Program-made: the position numbers and the translations under genes
Part shown: in pieces, positions 32,065 to 40,119 of the stretch
How the letters are laid out: the number at the start of each line of letters is the position of its first letter
Position numbering within the stretch: the first letter of the stretch is position 1
Notes under the pieces: generated by a model
Told to the model about the DNA's origin: nothing
Seen by the model: the letters and a program-made list of their open reading frames with translations, nothing else
Database searches by the model: none
From: Bacteroidota bacterium
GTDB taxonomy: Bacteria; Bacteroidota; Rhodothermia; Rhodothermales; Bin80
DNA length: 41,494 nucleotides
Reading direction: 5' to 3'
Assembly: GCA_026709335.1 (NCBI GenBank)
Contig: JAPOTE010000106.1
Span: 1 to 41,494, forward strand

Positions 32065-33114
32065 CTAAAGATTACATAAAAAATCAATTGTGTCCACTCC
32101 GTCAGGCTGCCAGTCAAGTGCGGGCCTCTGAGTCATTCCAAGTGGTTGAACACTCCATCCTTTCGGTAACATTGTGTGGATGCTCTCTCTTGCTACGATG
32201 CACTGGATCTCTTTGTATAGCCCTTCAACAAGCACAATCATCTCATCAAAATCTTTATATCCTACCCAGCGTACATGTCCCGGCACCTGGGCTTCAGGTT
32301 CCCCTTTACTGATGAGGAATTCCAATCCATCGCCATACGCATGAGCTTGATTGATTGCAGCTAGATAGGCCTGTGGTATTGTTAATCTTCCAGGAGTTGA
32401 CGGATGGGGAGGAAATAAACTTCGTATCTTGGCAAGATGATGAAGACAGTCATCCGGTTCAAGCCCCTCGGGTGCAAATATTAATGCAACATTGCGGCAC
32501 CCCATTCCTTCGTGCAATAAAACATCAAGAGCCAAGTTCTCCCAATCGTTTGCTGTCTCATAACCATCTAATATGGCAACCCCAAACCGATTACTGCGAA
32601 ACAAACACCTCTGAGATGGGATTCCCTTCGCTGAGGCCAGGCTTCTGATCTGTGCGATCGCTTCATCCCCCCCTGTCGCTATAACTGATTCCGCTCGCTC
32701 CCACACTTCATCAGGCTCTACAAAATCTGCGTCTAAATTCAGCCCCTCGGATCGTATACTGTCAACGAATGCGGGTAATAAATATGGCGACTTACGTGAC
32801 AATACACCTAAATACGTGTGACCACAAAGCAAGATAGCCAACAGATCTTGTAGTCCGGCGAATGGAATATTCCCCGCATTGATTACCCCCACGATATGAG
32901 GCTTCTTTGGTCTTCGTCCCTGAATCCATTCATGTAAAGCAGACTCTGTAATCTCACTCATTTGCTGATCAATCGCAAATGCCATCGCCTCATAAGTAAA
33001 TTGATTTGGAGCTTCAAGTGTTGCCCGCACAGCATCATCCACTCTGGATTGCTGAGAACCAGATTCACACCATCCGTGTGCAACCTTTGACAATGCAGCA
33101 ATCAAAGAATTCAT
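32065..33114 (-). CDS. LuxC-like acyl-CoA/acyl-protein reductase
   Basis: The 349-residue protein has the aldehyde-dehydrogenase-like fold of LuxC fatty-acyl reductases. VGVINAGNIPFAGLQDLLAILLCG is the N-terminal NADPH-binding region. IATGGDEAIAQIRSLA is the family's 'aTGGDeai' step. HEGMGCRNVALIFAPEG holds Cys206, the likely catalytic cysteine that forms an acyl-thioester before reduction to aldehyde. No signal peptide. It starts in a 4-bp ATGA overlap with the LuxE-like stop, so translation is coupled. LuxAB luciferase genes are absent, so the aldehyde serves another purpose, perhaps fatty alcohol or lipid pigment metabolism; this is inference. Confidence 0.85.
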   Translation of the reverse strand: MNSLIAALSKVAHGWCESGSQQSRVDDAVRATLEAPNQFTYEAMAFAIDQQMSEITESALHEWIQGRRPKKPHIVGVINAGNIPFAGLQDLLAILLCGHTYLGVLSRKSPYLLPAFVDSIRSEGLNLDADFVEPDEVWERAESVIATGGDEAIAQIRSLASAKGIPSQRCLFRSNRFGVAILDGYETANDWENLALDVLLHEGMGCRNVALIFAPEGLEPDDCLHHLAKIRSLFPPHPSTPGRLTIPQAYLAAINQAHAYGDGLEFLISKGEPEAQVPGHVRWVGYKDFDEMIVLVEGLYKEIQCIVARESIHTMLPKGWSVQPLGMTQRPALDWQPDGVDTIDFLCNL

Positions 33115-34043
33115 AGGTCTTCAATCAAAAAATTACAACCTCTGAGTGCGCTTCCTGGAAAACGCCCCAATACTTCAAATCCTTTCCCACGACGTACCCC
33201 GAGATCTTCAGTTAAAATGCTGGAAACTGTGTACATGTTTGCGAGATCTGTAATTGCCAGAAGCCCCGGCTCGCCTTCCTGCATGATTTGCCCTGGATCA
33301 TTCGGATTGACAACCCGAACACGCATCCACGGAGGTGGTACATAAACCATTCCCCCTTGGGCATACGCTTGACTTAGGAGTTCACACATCCCATATTCAC
33401 TCCAAACCCGGTCATTTGTGATACCGAATCCCTTTGCAAGGCGGGTATGCAGTTCGGAGCGCGTCACTTCGCGTCGATATGTTTTCATGCCTCCCGTCTC
33501 CACAATACGCGCACGTTCAGGCAACTTCCAGGGACCTGCCTCAGATAAATTTAGGAGACCAAATGCAGCGCCAAAAAGGAGTAATGGGGACGATAATCGT
33601 GAAATTTCGGGGAGCTCATTCTTCAGGAAAAACCGACTTCCCTCATCTCCATATTTCCGCATCAGAATCTCCATCATACACACGAGGGATGACTCGGAAG
33701 CATATCCCGGCAAATGGGCCCATATGGTGAACGATCCATTCCCAAAAACAGCCTCAAAAGCACCACATACTGAAGCTTCATATACCGAAACCTGACGTAC
33801 AAAATGGCGGCTTTGAAGGTCGCTCCCTGTCGAGCTACTCAGGAATATGCGCTCAGCCTCAGATACAGGGAATGTAGTAATTTCAGCGTGCTTGAACGCG
33901 GATACTGGCAAATATTTCTGTCTAAAACGCCGATATACCTCGCAGTAACTCCGTTGATATGACTCTATTGTCTGCTCTATAAAAGCGAATTCTTCCGCAG
34001 ACTCCACCCTCGTAAACAGGGTTTCAATTTCCTCAATGGTCAC
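33111..34043 (-). CDS. LuxE-like acyl-protein synthetase (ANL superfamily)
   Basis: This 310-residue adenylate-forming enzyme is of LuxE type. FLSSSTGSDLQSRHFV corresponds to the Ser/Thr/Gly-rich AMP-binding loop. IVETGGMKTYRREVTR and WSEYGMCELLSQAYA (with E-Y-G-M-x-E-L, a standard ANL motif) follow. The C-terminus PGLLAITDLANM...TEDLGV resembles the ATP ribose-binding region. The usual C-terminal lid domain is reduced, as in LuxE. It would activate a fatty acid and hand it to the partner LuxC-like reductase. Starts with GTG in a 4-bp overlap (GTGA) with the redoxin stop, and ends overlapping the LuxC-like start. Together they form a coupled three-gene unit. Confidence 0.83.
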   Translation of the reverse strand: MTIEEIETLFTRVESAEEFAFIEQTIESYQRSYCEVYRRFRQKYLPVSAFKHAEITTFPVSEAERIFLSSSTGSDLQSRHFVRQVSVYEASVCGAFEAVFGNGSFTIWAHLPGYASESSLVCMMEILMRKYGDEGSRFFLKNELPEISRLSSPLLLFGAAFGLLNLSEAGPWKLPERARIVETGGMKTYRREVTRSELHTRLAKGFGITNDRVWSEYGMCELLSQAYAQGGMVYVPPPWMRVRVVNPNDPGQIMQEGEPGLLAITDLANMYTVSSILTEDLGVRRGKGFEVLGRFPGSALRGCNFLIEDL

Positions 34044-34588
34044 GGCAATTTAATTCGACAACCAAAGGATTTTGTCTGAGAGACTGTCATGGATTGTCCA
34101 GTAGACAACTGCGTAATTGCATCTTGAAGCCAATTTTCTTGGGTAATTTGAGCATCGGCAGGTGAATCATCAATCCCACCGGAATAGGCGAGTCTCTTTT
34201 GTCCATCAAATACAAATACATGGGGAGTTCTCTGTGCTCCCAGAGTCTTGGCCAGCCCTCCTGCCAAATCACGAACATAGGGTATCTCATATTGCTGTCC
34301 TATTTCCCCTTCCTTTGGGAAAACCGAGGCATCATTGCTATTTACCAAAATGATTGGAACATCTGCAGTATTCAGAGCCTGGAGTCGACTTTTATATTGG
34401 TCCGTCCAGGTGCAATCATTACTCCAGAACACAATCACAATTCCCTGATCTCCGGCAAGCGCATGGGTAGAGGTTGCACCACCTGTCATATACTCCAAGG
34501 GCGCATCAGGTAATGCCTCTCCTATCGATATTTGTGCCGAAACCGTGCCCGGAAGCAAAAAAGCAACAAGTAGAATGAGCCTATACAT
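34040..34588 (-). CDS. exported thioredoxin-fold redoxin (peroxiredoxin-like)
   Basis: The 182-residue protein has a signal peptide (MYRLILLVAFLLPGTVSAQ) and a thioredoxin fold of the AhpC/TSA-like redoxin group. IVIVFWSNDCTWTDQYKSRLQAL carries the active-site Cys59 but Thr where a CxxC would have the second Cys, as in single-cysteine PRX-like1 proteins. PYVRDLAGGLAKTLGAQRTPHVFVFD supplies the cis-Pro (TP) loop. The C-terminus SFGCRIKLP has a second conserved Cys that may serve as resolving cysteine. Periplasmic reductant, peroxidase or metal-related role is possible. The gene is translationally coupled to the LuxE-like gene (4-bp overlap) and lies 36 bp after the transporter stop. Confidence 0.8.
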   Translation of the reverse strand: MYRLILLVAFLLPGTVSAQISIGEALPDAPLEYMTGGATSTHALAGDQGIVIVFWSNDCTWTDQYKSRLQALNTADVPIILVNSNDASVFPKEGEIGQQYEIPYVRDLAGGLAKTLGAQRTPHVFVFDGQKRLAYSGGIDDSPADAQITQENWLQDAITQLSTGQSMTVSQTKSFGCRIKLP

Positions 34589-34624
34589 TACAGAACCCTT
34601 TGCTGTGAATCAACTGAATAGAAA

Positions 34625-36121
34625 TCACAGTGAATTGAACGATCGGATACGCCCAGCCATCATACGATTGAGTAACAAGAGGGCTGCAATGATTGTTCCC
34701 CATTGAACGACACAGGTCATGAGGCTATATGGATCCGTAGGGCTATACCAAGTATCAGGGGCATAAACAGTCGCCGAAAGCCATAACCACCATCCTAGTA
34801 AGACACACGCCAGTATTGGAACCATGTAGTTCATCAGAATATCCCATGCTCTTCCAATATTCCAGTCCCCTGTCATGTTGTCAATTTCTTTCTCACGGAA
34901 GGAGCGCACTCCTTGACGAATCACAAGAATCGCCATAAATGCCCCCGAAATAATTAAAGCCAATCCCCATACAAAATCCTGATTTGCAAAAAACCCAAGA
35001 TTGATTGCAGAAGGCACTCCTAGTACCAAGGCAGCAATCGATACACCTACAATTGCATGTGATCGGTTGACTCCAAAATCAATCACCGAGCGGACAACCA
35101 TTTCGATCATGGAAATCAGAGAACTGAGCGCTGCACAGGAAAGACCGAGGAAAAATAGAATGGCCAAGATGTTTCCACCGGGCATTTTTGAAAATAATTG
35201 AGGCATCCAGATGAATGTGAGTCCTGTCGCTCCCGGCCCGCTCGATCGCATTACTTCAAGGACTTCCGGACGTGACATTTCCTGCCCGAGAATAGCAAAT
35301 ACCGTCCCAAAAACGATGATTGCAGCGAGAATGGATACCGTATTATTCCCGACACCTGTAATGAAGGCATTTTGAACGACCCCATGTCGACTTTGCATGT
35401 ATGCGCCATACGTGAGAACTAACCCCCATCCTGCCCCTGTATCCCAGGCATTTTGTGTCAGGGCTTCGAGCCATACTCGAGGTTGTGCCAATGTAGACCA
35501 CTCCGGAGTAAACAAGAAAGCAATACCTTCGCTTGCCCCCTCCAGAAAAAGAGTTCGGACTAAGGCGATCAATACGATCACTAGTAATGTCGGAACAAGG
35601 ATTCGATTAACCCGCTCAATCCGCCCAACACCCTTCCATACTGCCCAGGCTCCTAAACCAATTATGAGCGCGTGAAATAGTACGGGAAAATAACTGCTTT
35701 GGAATCCATTCCATGCTCCCATCGCTGCTTCGTAGGTAAGATCAGGTCCGAACAATGCCATACGACCCAGATAATAAAAGCACCACCCTGCCACGACCGT
35801 GTAGTAGAATAAAATAGCAGCACCCACAAACACGCAGAAAGCACCCATCCAAGTATATCGATCCCCGGCGAGTTTTGTGAATGTTCCAACCACCCCAAGG
35901 CGGCCCTTTCTGCCCAGTGCATACTCTGCTATGATAAGGGGAACGCTCCACACAAACAGAAAAATGATCCATGCCACAAGAAACGCACCAGCGCCATCGT
36001 CCCCACTGTTAGTGGCGGCAATCCGAGGGAACCTCCAAATATTCCCTGTACCTATTGCCATACCTAGAACGGTTAATAGCATCCCCCACCGAGACGTAAA
36101 GCGTTGTTTGCTGCTCTTCAT
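34625..36121 (-). CDS. sodium:neurotransmitter symporter (NSS/SNF) family transporter
   Basis: This is a 498-residue integral membrane protein with about 11-12 transmembrane helices. The N-terminal GMAIGTGNIWRFPRIAATN is the NSS TM1 signature: the unwound sodium and substrate site around GNIWRFP. TNSGDDGAGAFLVAWIIFLF forms TM2. AALSSLISMIEMVVRSVIDFG in the middle matches TM8, another sodium site. NSS bacterial members (LeuT, MhsT) import amino acids with Na+. Substrate cannot be read from sequence. It is the first gene of a probable minus-strand operon with the redoxin, LuxE-like and LuxC-like genes, with 36 bp to the redoxin. Confidence 0.9.
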   Translation of the reverse strand: MKSSKQRFTSRWGMLLTVLGMAIGTGNIWRFPRIAATNSGDDGAGAFLVAWIIFLFVWSVPLIIAEYALGRKGRLGVVGTFTKLAGDRYTWMGAFCVFVGAAILFYYTVVAGWCFYYLGRMALFGPDLTYEAAMGAWNGFQSSYFPVLFHALIIGLGAWAVWKGVGRIERVNRILVPTLLVIVLIALVRTLFLEGASEGIAFLFTPEWSTLAQPRVWLEALTQNAWDTGAGWGLVLTYGAYMQSRHGVVQNAFITGVGNNTVSILAAIIVFGTVFAILGQEMSRPEVLEVMRSSGPGATGLTFIWMPQLFSKMPGGNILAILFFLGLSCAALSSLISMIEMVVRSVIDFGVNRSHAIVGVSIAALVLGVPSAINLGFFANQDFVWGLALIISGAFMAILVIRQGVRSFREKEIDNMTGDWNIGRAWDILMNYMVPILACVLLGWWLWLSATVYAPDTWYSPTDPYSLMTCVVQWGTIIAALLLLNRMMAGRIRSFNSL

Positions 36122-36230
36122 GATCTGCTTTTATCAGTGACTTCCGTTACTTTGAACAATGTTACTGTATTCATATGCCTGCAGGAGGCAAAAAGGTTCA
36201 TCTATATGTATATGAGCTACTTCGCGTAGC

Positions 36231-37010
36231 CTATGTGCCTCTATATTTTTCCTCTGACGGAAGTGCATACCTGATCAACTCATCTACGGTTGCCGCATAG
36301 TCTTTTGCCCCACGGGAGGTCAGATGGGTATCAAAAATTGTACGCCCTTCTCTGGATATTTCGGATAGTGAAGAGCATGTGCGAATCACTGTATCCATCA
36401 CGAGATTATCGTATTTCTGACGCATATACTGGCTATACTGACGATGGATATTCTTGCGCCCATGAACATTAGTCAAAAGAAACATGGCCTTTTTGAGGCC
36501 AGGGTTCCACTTCTTGCGCACTTCCTTTGCCGTATTCCAAGTCTGACTTGCACCATGTATCGACTGTAATTCAGGAGTTACAGGAATCAGGAGAATATCT
36601 GCAGAAATCATAGCATTCAATACGTATACTGATACGGCAGCAGCGGTATCTAATATAATAACATCATATATACTCTGATGTTGGAGTGCCTCTTTAATCC
36701 AGAATAAATCTGTAACACTTGTAAGCTTTCCTGCATGACGATTCATTCCGTCACCGGATGGAAGTAAGTCAAAGGCAGGCAACTGTAAAGGTTCTACATC
36801 AGACAAATCTGTATTAGGCTGAAATAAATGACCTGACGCATGAACAATATCCGATGAATTTATATCCATTGTGCATGTCAAATATCCTTGTGGATCCAAA
36901 TCCACCACTAGCGTCTTGTATCCCACTAACTTCAAAGCGGCTGCAATATGTATGGATGTAGTAGTTTTACCTGTGCCACCTTTATGATTGCAAACTGAAA
37001 TAACTGCCAT
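36231..37010 (-). CDS. ParA family ATPase (orphan)
   Basis: This 259-residue cytosolic deviant-Walker ATPase has P-loop CNHKGGTGKTTTSIHIA at residues 7-23 with the signature first Lys. Walker A' is VVDLDPQGYLT (DLDPQG, conserved in ParA/Soj). Walker B is YDVIILDTAAAVS. The ATG at 37010 is preferred over the GTG at 37013. ParA proteins position plasmid or chromosomal DNA or other cargo with a ParB-like partner. No ParB or parS-like repeat is seen in the flanks, so it is an orphan whose cargo is unknown. A GCTAC-TTCGC-GTAGC hairpin (36216-36230) directly follows the stop. It is divergent from maf. Confidence 0.88.
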   Translation of the reverse strand: MAVISVCNHKGGTGKTTTSIHIAAALKLVGYKTLVVDLDPQGYLTCTMDINSSDIVHASGHLFQPNTDLSDVEPLQLPAFDLLPSGDGMNRHAGKLTSVTDLFWIKEALQHQSIYDVIILDTAAAVSVYVLNAMISADILLIPVTPELQSIHGASQTWNTAKEVRKKWNPGLKKAMFLLTNVHGRKNIHRQYSQYMRQKYDNLVMDTVIRTCSSLSEISREGRTIFDTHLTSRGAKDYAATVDELIRYALPSEEKYRGT

Positions 37011-37072
37011 CACATCTATATGTAGAGTAGTAATTGAGAGGGTACCGAGTCGTGACCAAATCTACACTTACT

Positions 37073-37666
37073 ATGAATATCAATACTGACTTTATACTTG
37101 CTTCTCAATCTCCACGGAGGCGAAAATTGCTTCGGCAGATTGGAATTTCTTTTGTTCATATCCCAGCTAACATAGTCGAAACAGTTGAGAAAAGTTGTAC
37201 CCCTTCCCAATTGGCCGAACAACTCGCAATCAAAAAAGCATCCTCGGTTGCATCGAGAAAGCCCAATGCATTGGTTCTTGGGGCAGACACCCTCGTCATG
37301 TCTCGAGGAATGATTCTCGGAAAGCCTTCTGGGGATCTTGAGGCAGCAGATATGCTTCGCCAATTGAGTGGTGCGGTGCATAAGGTACACACTGGAATTG
37401 CTCTGATTCATCAAGCCTCCGAACGAATTGTATCAGTTGTGGAGTCTACGGACGTCACTTTTGGTCAAATTACAGAGACCGAAATCTCAAACTATATCAA
37501 AACTGGCTCGCCTTTCGACAAAGCCGGTGCCTATGGGATTCAAGATGATATGGGAGCTTTATTCATTGAACACATCAATGGTGACTATTACAATGTAGTT
37601 GGCCTTCCGCTTCGAAGATTGTATGTGTTGCTCAGAGAAAATTTCAAAGATTTAATCACCTTTTAA
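37073..37666 (+). CDS. maf: Maf family nucleoside triphosphate pyrophosphatase
   Basis: The ATG at 37073 is chosen because the following FILASQSPRRRKLLRQIG is the exact start of the Maf fold; an upstream TTG at 37034 would add 13 residues. It is 197 residues, the usual length. SQSPRR binds substrate phosphates. LVLGADTLVMSRGMILGKP contains the conserved Asp of the 'GADT.V' motif. TEISNYIKTGSPFDKAGAYGIQD is the family's second signature. Maf proteins hydrolyse nucleoside triphosphates (dTTP, UTP or modified bases) to monophosphates, in house-cleaning. Its last 15 bp overlap the 3' end of folB on the opposite strand. Confidence 0.92.
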   Translation: MNINTDFILASQSPRRRKLLRQIGISFVHIPANIVETVEKSCTPSQLAEQLAIKKASSVASRKPNALVLGADTLVMSRGMILGKPSGDLEAADMLRQLSGAVHKVHTGIALIHQASERIVSVVESTDVTFGQITETEISNYIKTGSPFDKAGAYGIQDDMGALFIEHINGDYYNVVGLPLRRLYVLLRENFKDLITF

Positions 37667-38023
37667 CACATCACTTCGGTAAGTTACCTCTGCATAATCT
37701 ACTGTTCCTTTAACCGGAGGGTTCTGCTTTCGAACCGATACTTCCACATATTGTATTTGGACCGACAACTTTCTTACTTCATTTGCAATCAGATAGGCAA
37801 CCCGTTCTATCAGATCAAACTTGCCTCCCATTATAACCTGTTCAGCGACTTGATATATCGTTTCATAGCAAACGGTCTGATTAAGATCATCTTCTCGTGC
37901 AGCTGCCTCAAAATCCAGCATTACCTCCACATCCACTTCATATCTCCCACCCGTACGCTTTTCTTCAGTACTTACACCATGATGAGCGAAAAAGGTCGCA
38001 TTGATCAATCTGATTAAATGCAT
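37652..38023 (-). CDS. folB: dihydroneopterin aldolase
   Basis: This 123-residue enzyme of tetrahydrofolate synthesis cleaves dihydroneopterin to 6-hydroxymethyl-dihydropterin and glycolaldehyde. INATFFAHHGVSTEEKRTGGRYEVDVEV is the typical N-terminus with the active-site Glu. NQTVCYETIYQVAEQVI, then FDLIERVAYLIANEV (with the pterin-binding Glu), and VSVRKQNPPVKGTVDYAEVTYRS (with the catalytic Lys) complete the fold. Length fits the tunnelling-fold family exactly. It follows the P460-like lipoprotein stop by three bases on the same strand, although the functions are unrelated, and overlaps the maf end on the other strand. Confidence 0.92.
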   Translation of the reverse strand: MHLIRLINATFFAHHGVSTEEKRTGGRYEVDVEVMLDFEAAAREDDLNQTVCYETIYQVAEQVIMGGKFDLIERVAYLIANEVRKLSVQIQYVEVSVRKQNPPVKGTVDYAEVTYRSDVLKGD

Positions 38024-38026
38024 ATA

Positions 38027-38944
38027 TTACAATCCCAGATAATCCAATAACGCTATTTCGGAAGAGTCAAGTGTAGCCGATTTTCGCTGTACTCGAAGAT
38101 CGGATACATAAGTAGTTGCGTAAAGCCCAAGCACCAAATCACTTCTGAGTGAATGCTCCTTGAAGAAATCAGTTACTTGCTGATCTCGGGCCCCAGTATA
38201 CCACTTTCGAATTCCACCCGGGGCATCTGGGGCATCTGATGGCCAGCTATCTTCCGGCTCAAACGGTTTTTTACCTAAGTGACAACCTACACATTGTGTT
38301 GGCGTAGCCAGTGCCCTTGGATTTGGAAGAGTTTCAGAGGCTCTATACCCGGTACTGTCATAGGTAACAAAATCCCAGAATCCGTCTGATCGTTTCATCA
38401 TTGCCGTTGTTTCAAGAATTTTATTTTCAGAAATGTGTTCCGCTTTGATGACTGTACCGGTTGGGTAATAGAGCTTTTCCCCATTTGCAAAATAATTCAG
38501 AATCGCATACTGAAGAGCTTTTTCACTCATTGTGATCTGACGTAAATATCTAGTAACGGGGCCATGTACTTCAAAGATTTTGGGGTTGTCAATCGCCCAG
38601 CGGGCATTGAATTCCGTCAGAGTTTGTGGTAGATTTCGCGCATCAAAATAGGTTGCCTGAACCACGGTCTTCAAAGATTCAGCATCAAGAAAATTTCCTG
38701 TGATCCTAGATTCAAGGTTTATTGCGAATTCCGGTTCAAATTCTTTCAAAACAGATAGGTTGAAATATACTTTTCTCTTTCTTTTTTCCAAAATTCCCAC
38801 TTCAAAAGGGTTTTCATTGGTATAGCTGCTAAAATAAAACTGTTGGAGCCGCTCCGCTTTCTCTCCCGACATAGATAGTTCAAATTGCTGCCCGGATGAA
38901 CATCCAACTAACAACAAAACCAGAACTATCATACGCATGAGCAT
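38027..38944 (-). CDS. haem-c lipoprotein, probably cytochrome P460-like
   Basis: The 305-residue lipoprotein has lipobox LLVGC (Cys15); starts at 38944, 38938 and 38932 are all possible. A helical region about 20-150 of unknown fold is followed by a P460-like segment: LYYPTGTVIKAEHISE, GFWDFVTYDSTGYR, and TPTQCVGCHLGKKP with the haem motif CVGCH at 218-222. P460 proteins bind haem c covalently and act on hydroxylamine or NO, but wider family members are of unknown role. The match rests on motif order, not on an alignment. The folB gene follows three bases after its stop; the PfkB gene lies 84 bp upstream. Confidence 0.72.
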   Translation of the reverse strand: MLMRMIVLVLLLVGCSSGQQFELSMSGEKAERLQQFYFSSYTNENPFEVGILEKRKRKVYFNLSVLKEFEPEFAINLESRITGNFLDAESLKTVVQATYFDARNLPQTLTEFNARWAIDNPKIFEVHGPVTRYLRQITMSEKALQYAILNYFANGEKLYYPTGTVIKAEHISENKILETTAMMKRSDGFWDFVTYDSTGYRASETLPNPRALATPTQCVGCHLGKKPFEPEDSWPSDAPDAPGGIRKWYTGARDQQVTDFFKEHSLRSDLVLGLYATTYVSDLRVQRKSATLDSSEIALLDYLGL

Positions 38945-39028
38945 TTCGCAGAACTCTATTACTGTTCAAAGATTGCTTACTAGACCTTTCATGAAAATAA
39001 GCCCCCAATTACAGACAGGAAACCCGCA

Positions 39029-39961
39029 CTATACTCCAGTCTGTTCATGCAATGCCCCCCACTGCGTAATTCCCTGGAATGATCTTACACGCTCCTCTAT
39101 GTCAGTAATAGGTAATTGATTCAACTTATGTGGCCCCATAGCCTCAACGCAAAATGATGCGACCGTACAGCCATAAATGATTCCTCGCTTGAGAGCATCC
39201 AACCCGATATAGGACTGCTGTGCCAAGCTACCGGCAAAGGCACCCAGAAAAGCATCTCCTGCCCCTGTAGGATCCTGAACATACTCAAGAGGAAATCCAG
39301 GCACAACAAAAATCTGTTCCTCAACAAATAACATCGCTCCATGCTCTCCTTTTTTAATAATCAATATATCAGGCCCCAATTCCAACACCCGACGCGCAGC
39401 GGTAAACAGGTTATATTCATTCGTAATCTGGTGCGCCTCTTCATCGTTGATTACTAGGCAATCTATCCGCTGAAAAATTTCTTTCAATTCAACTTGCGTG
39501 TTTTGAATCCAGTAGTTCATCGTATCACACGCCACAAATATTTTTTCGCTGACTTGATTTAAAGCATCACTTTGAATTTTTGGGTCTAAGTTTCCAAGAC
39601 ATAGTACATTACTATCTACATATTTATCTGGGACAACCGGGCGAAAGCCAGCTAAAACATTCAAGTGTGTGAAGATTGTATCTCTGGTGTTTAAATTCTC
39701 CCTGTAGCTACCTCCCCAGGCGAAGGTATCCTGATCTCTGATGTGTTGCACGCCCGAGAGGTCCAAATCATTAGATTGCAATAATTTGGTGTACTCTTCC
39801 GGAAAATCATGGCCAATTACAGCAGTGACTCCCACTGGATTAACCAATGGCCGAGCGGCCAGAGATATATAGGTCGCGCTTCCACCGAGGACTTGATCGG
39901 CTTTTTCCCATGGTGTTTCAATTGTGTCAAGGGCTATCGTCCCTACAACAAGTATACTCAT
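39029..39961 (-). CDS. PfkB family carbohydrate kinase
   Basis: This 310-residue ribokinase-fold enzyme has MSILVVGTIALDTIETPW at the N-terminus, then GGSATYISLAARPL (the substrate 'GG.a.n.a' step). VQDPTGAGDAFLGAFAGSLA, the family signature with catalytic Asp in GAGD, lies near residue 230. It phosphorylates a sugar or nucleoside with ATP. The specific substrate is not clear, although the sequence resembles the group annotated as sugar or adenosine/ribokinase-like. No signal peptide. It is on the minus strand, divergent from the HU/SPOR gene with a 158-bp gap that should hold two promoters. Confidence 0.9.
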   Translation of the reverse strand: MSILVVGTIALDTIETPWEKADQVLGGSATYISLAARPLVNPVGVTAVIGHDFPEEYTKLLQSNDLDLSGVQHIRDQDTFAWGGSYRENLNTRDTIFTHLNVLAGFRPVVPDKYVDSNVLCLGNLDPKIQSDALNQVSEKIFVACDTMNYWIQNTQVELKEIFQRIDCLVINDEEAHQITNEYNLFTAARRVLELGPDILIIKKGEHGAMLFVEEQIFVVPGFPLEYVQDPTGAGDAFLGAFAGSLAQQSYIGLDALKRGIIYGCTVASFCVEAMGPHKLNQLPITDIEERVRSFQGITQWGALHEQTGV

Positions 39962-40119
39962 CTAACCGAATTATCTATTGATTAAATAACTACTATTTTA
40001 ATTTGCCTTCTTAAATTTCATAGTATGTCTGAATATTGAGTAGCAAATGAACAGATTCGGGAGCTTTACTAAATTGTAATGCTCATTAAAGATCAAAACA
40101 ACTCAACCTCCATTGTACG

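Noticed and set aside
32065-34043. Bioluminescence operon
   Set aside because: LuxC and LuxE-like genes are present but luciferase (LuxAB) and LuxD are not, and such pairs occur in non-luminous bacteria.
36176-36230. Short dyads (TGCCT/AGGCA and GCTAC/GTAGC) between ParA and the NSS transporter as terminator or parS sites
   Set aside because: Stems of only five bases without T runs, and not repeated elsewhere in the flanks.
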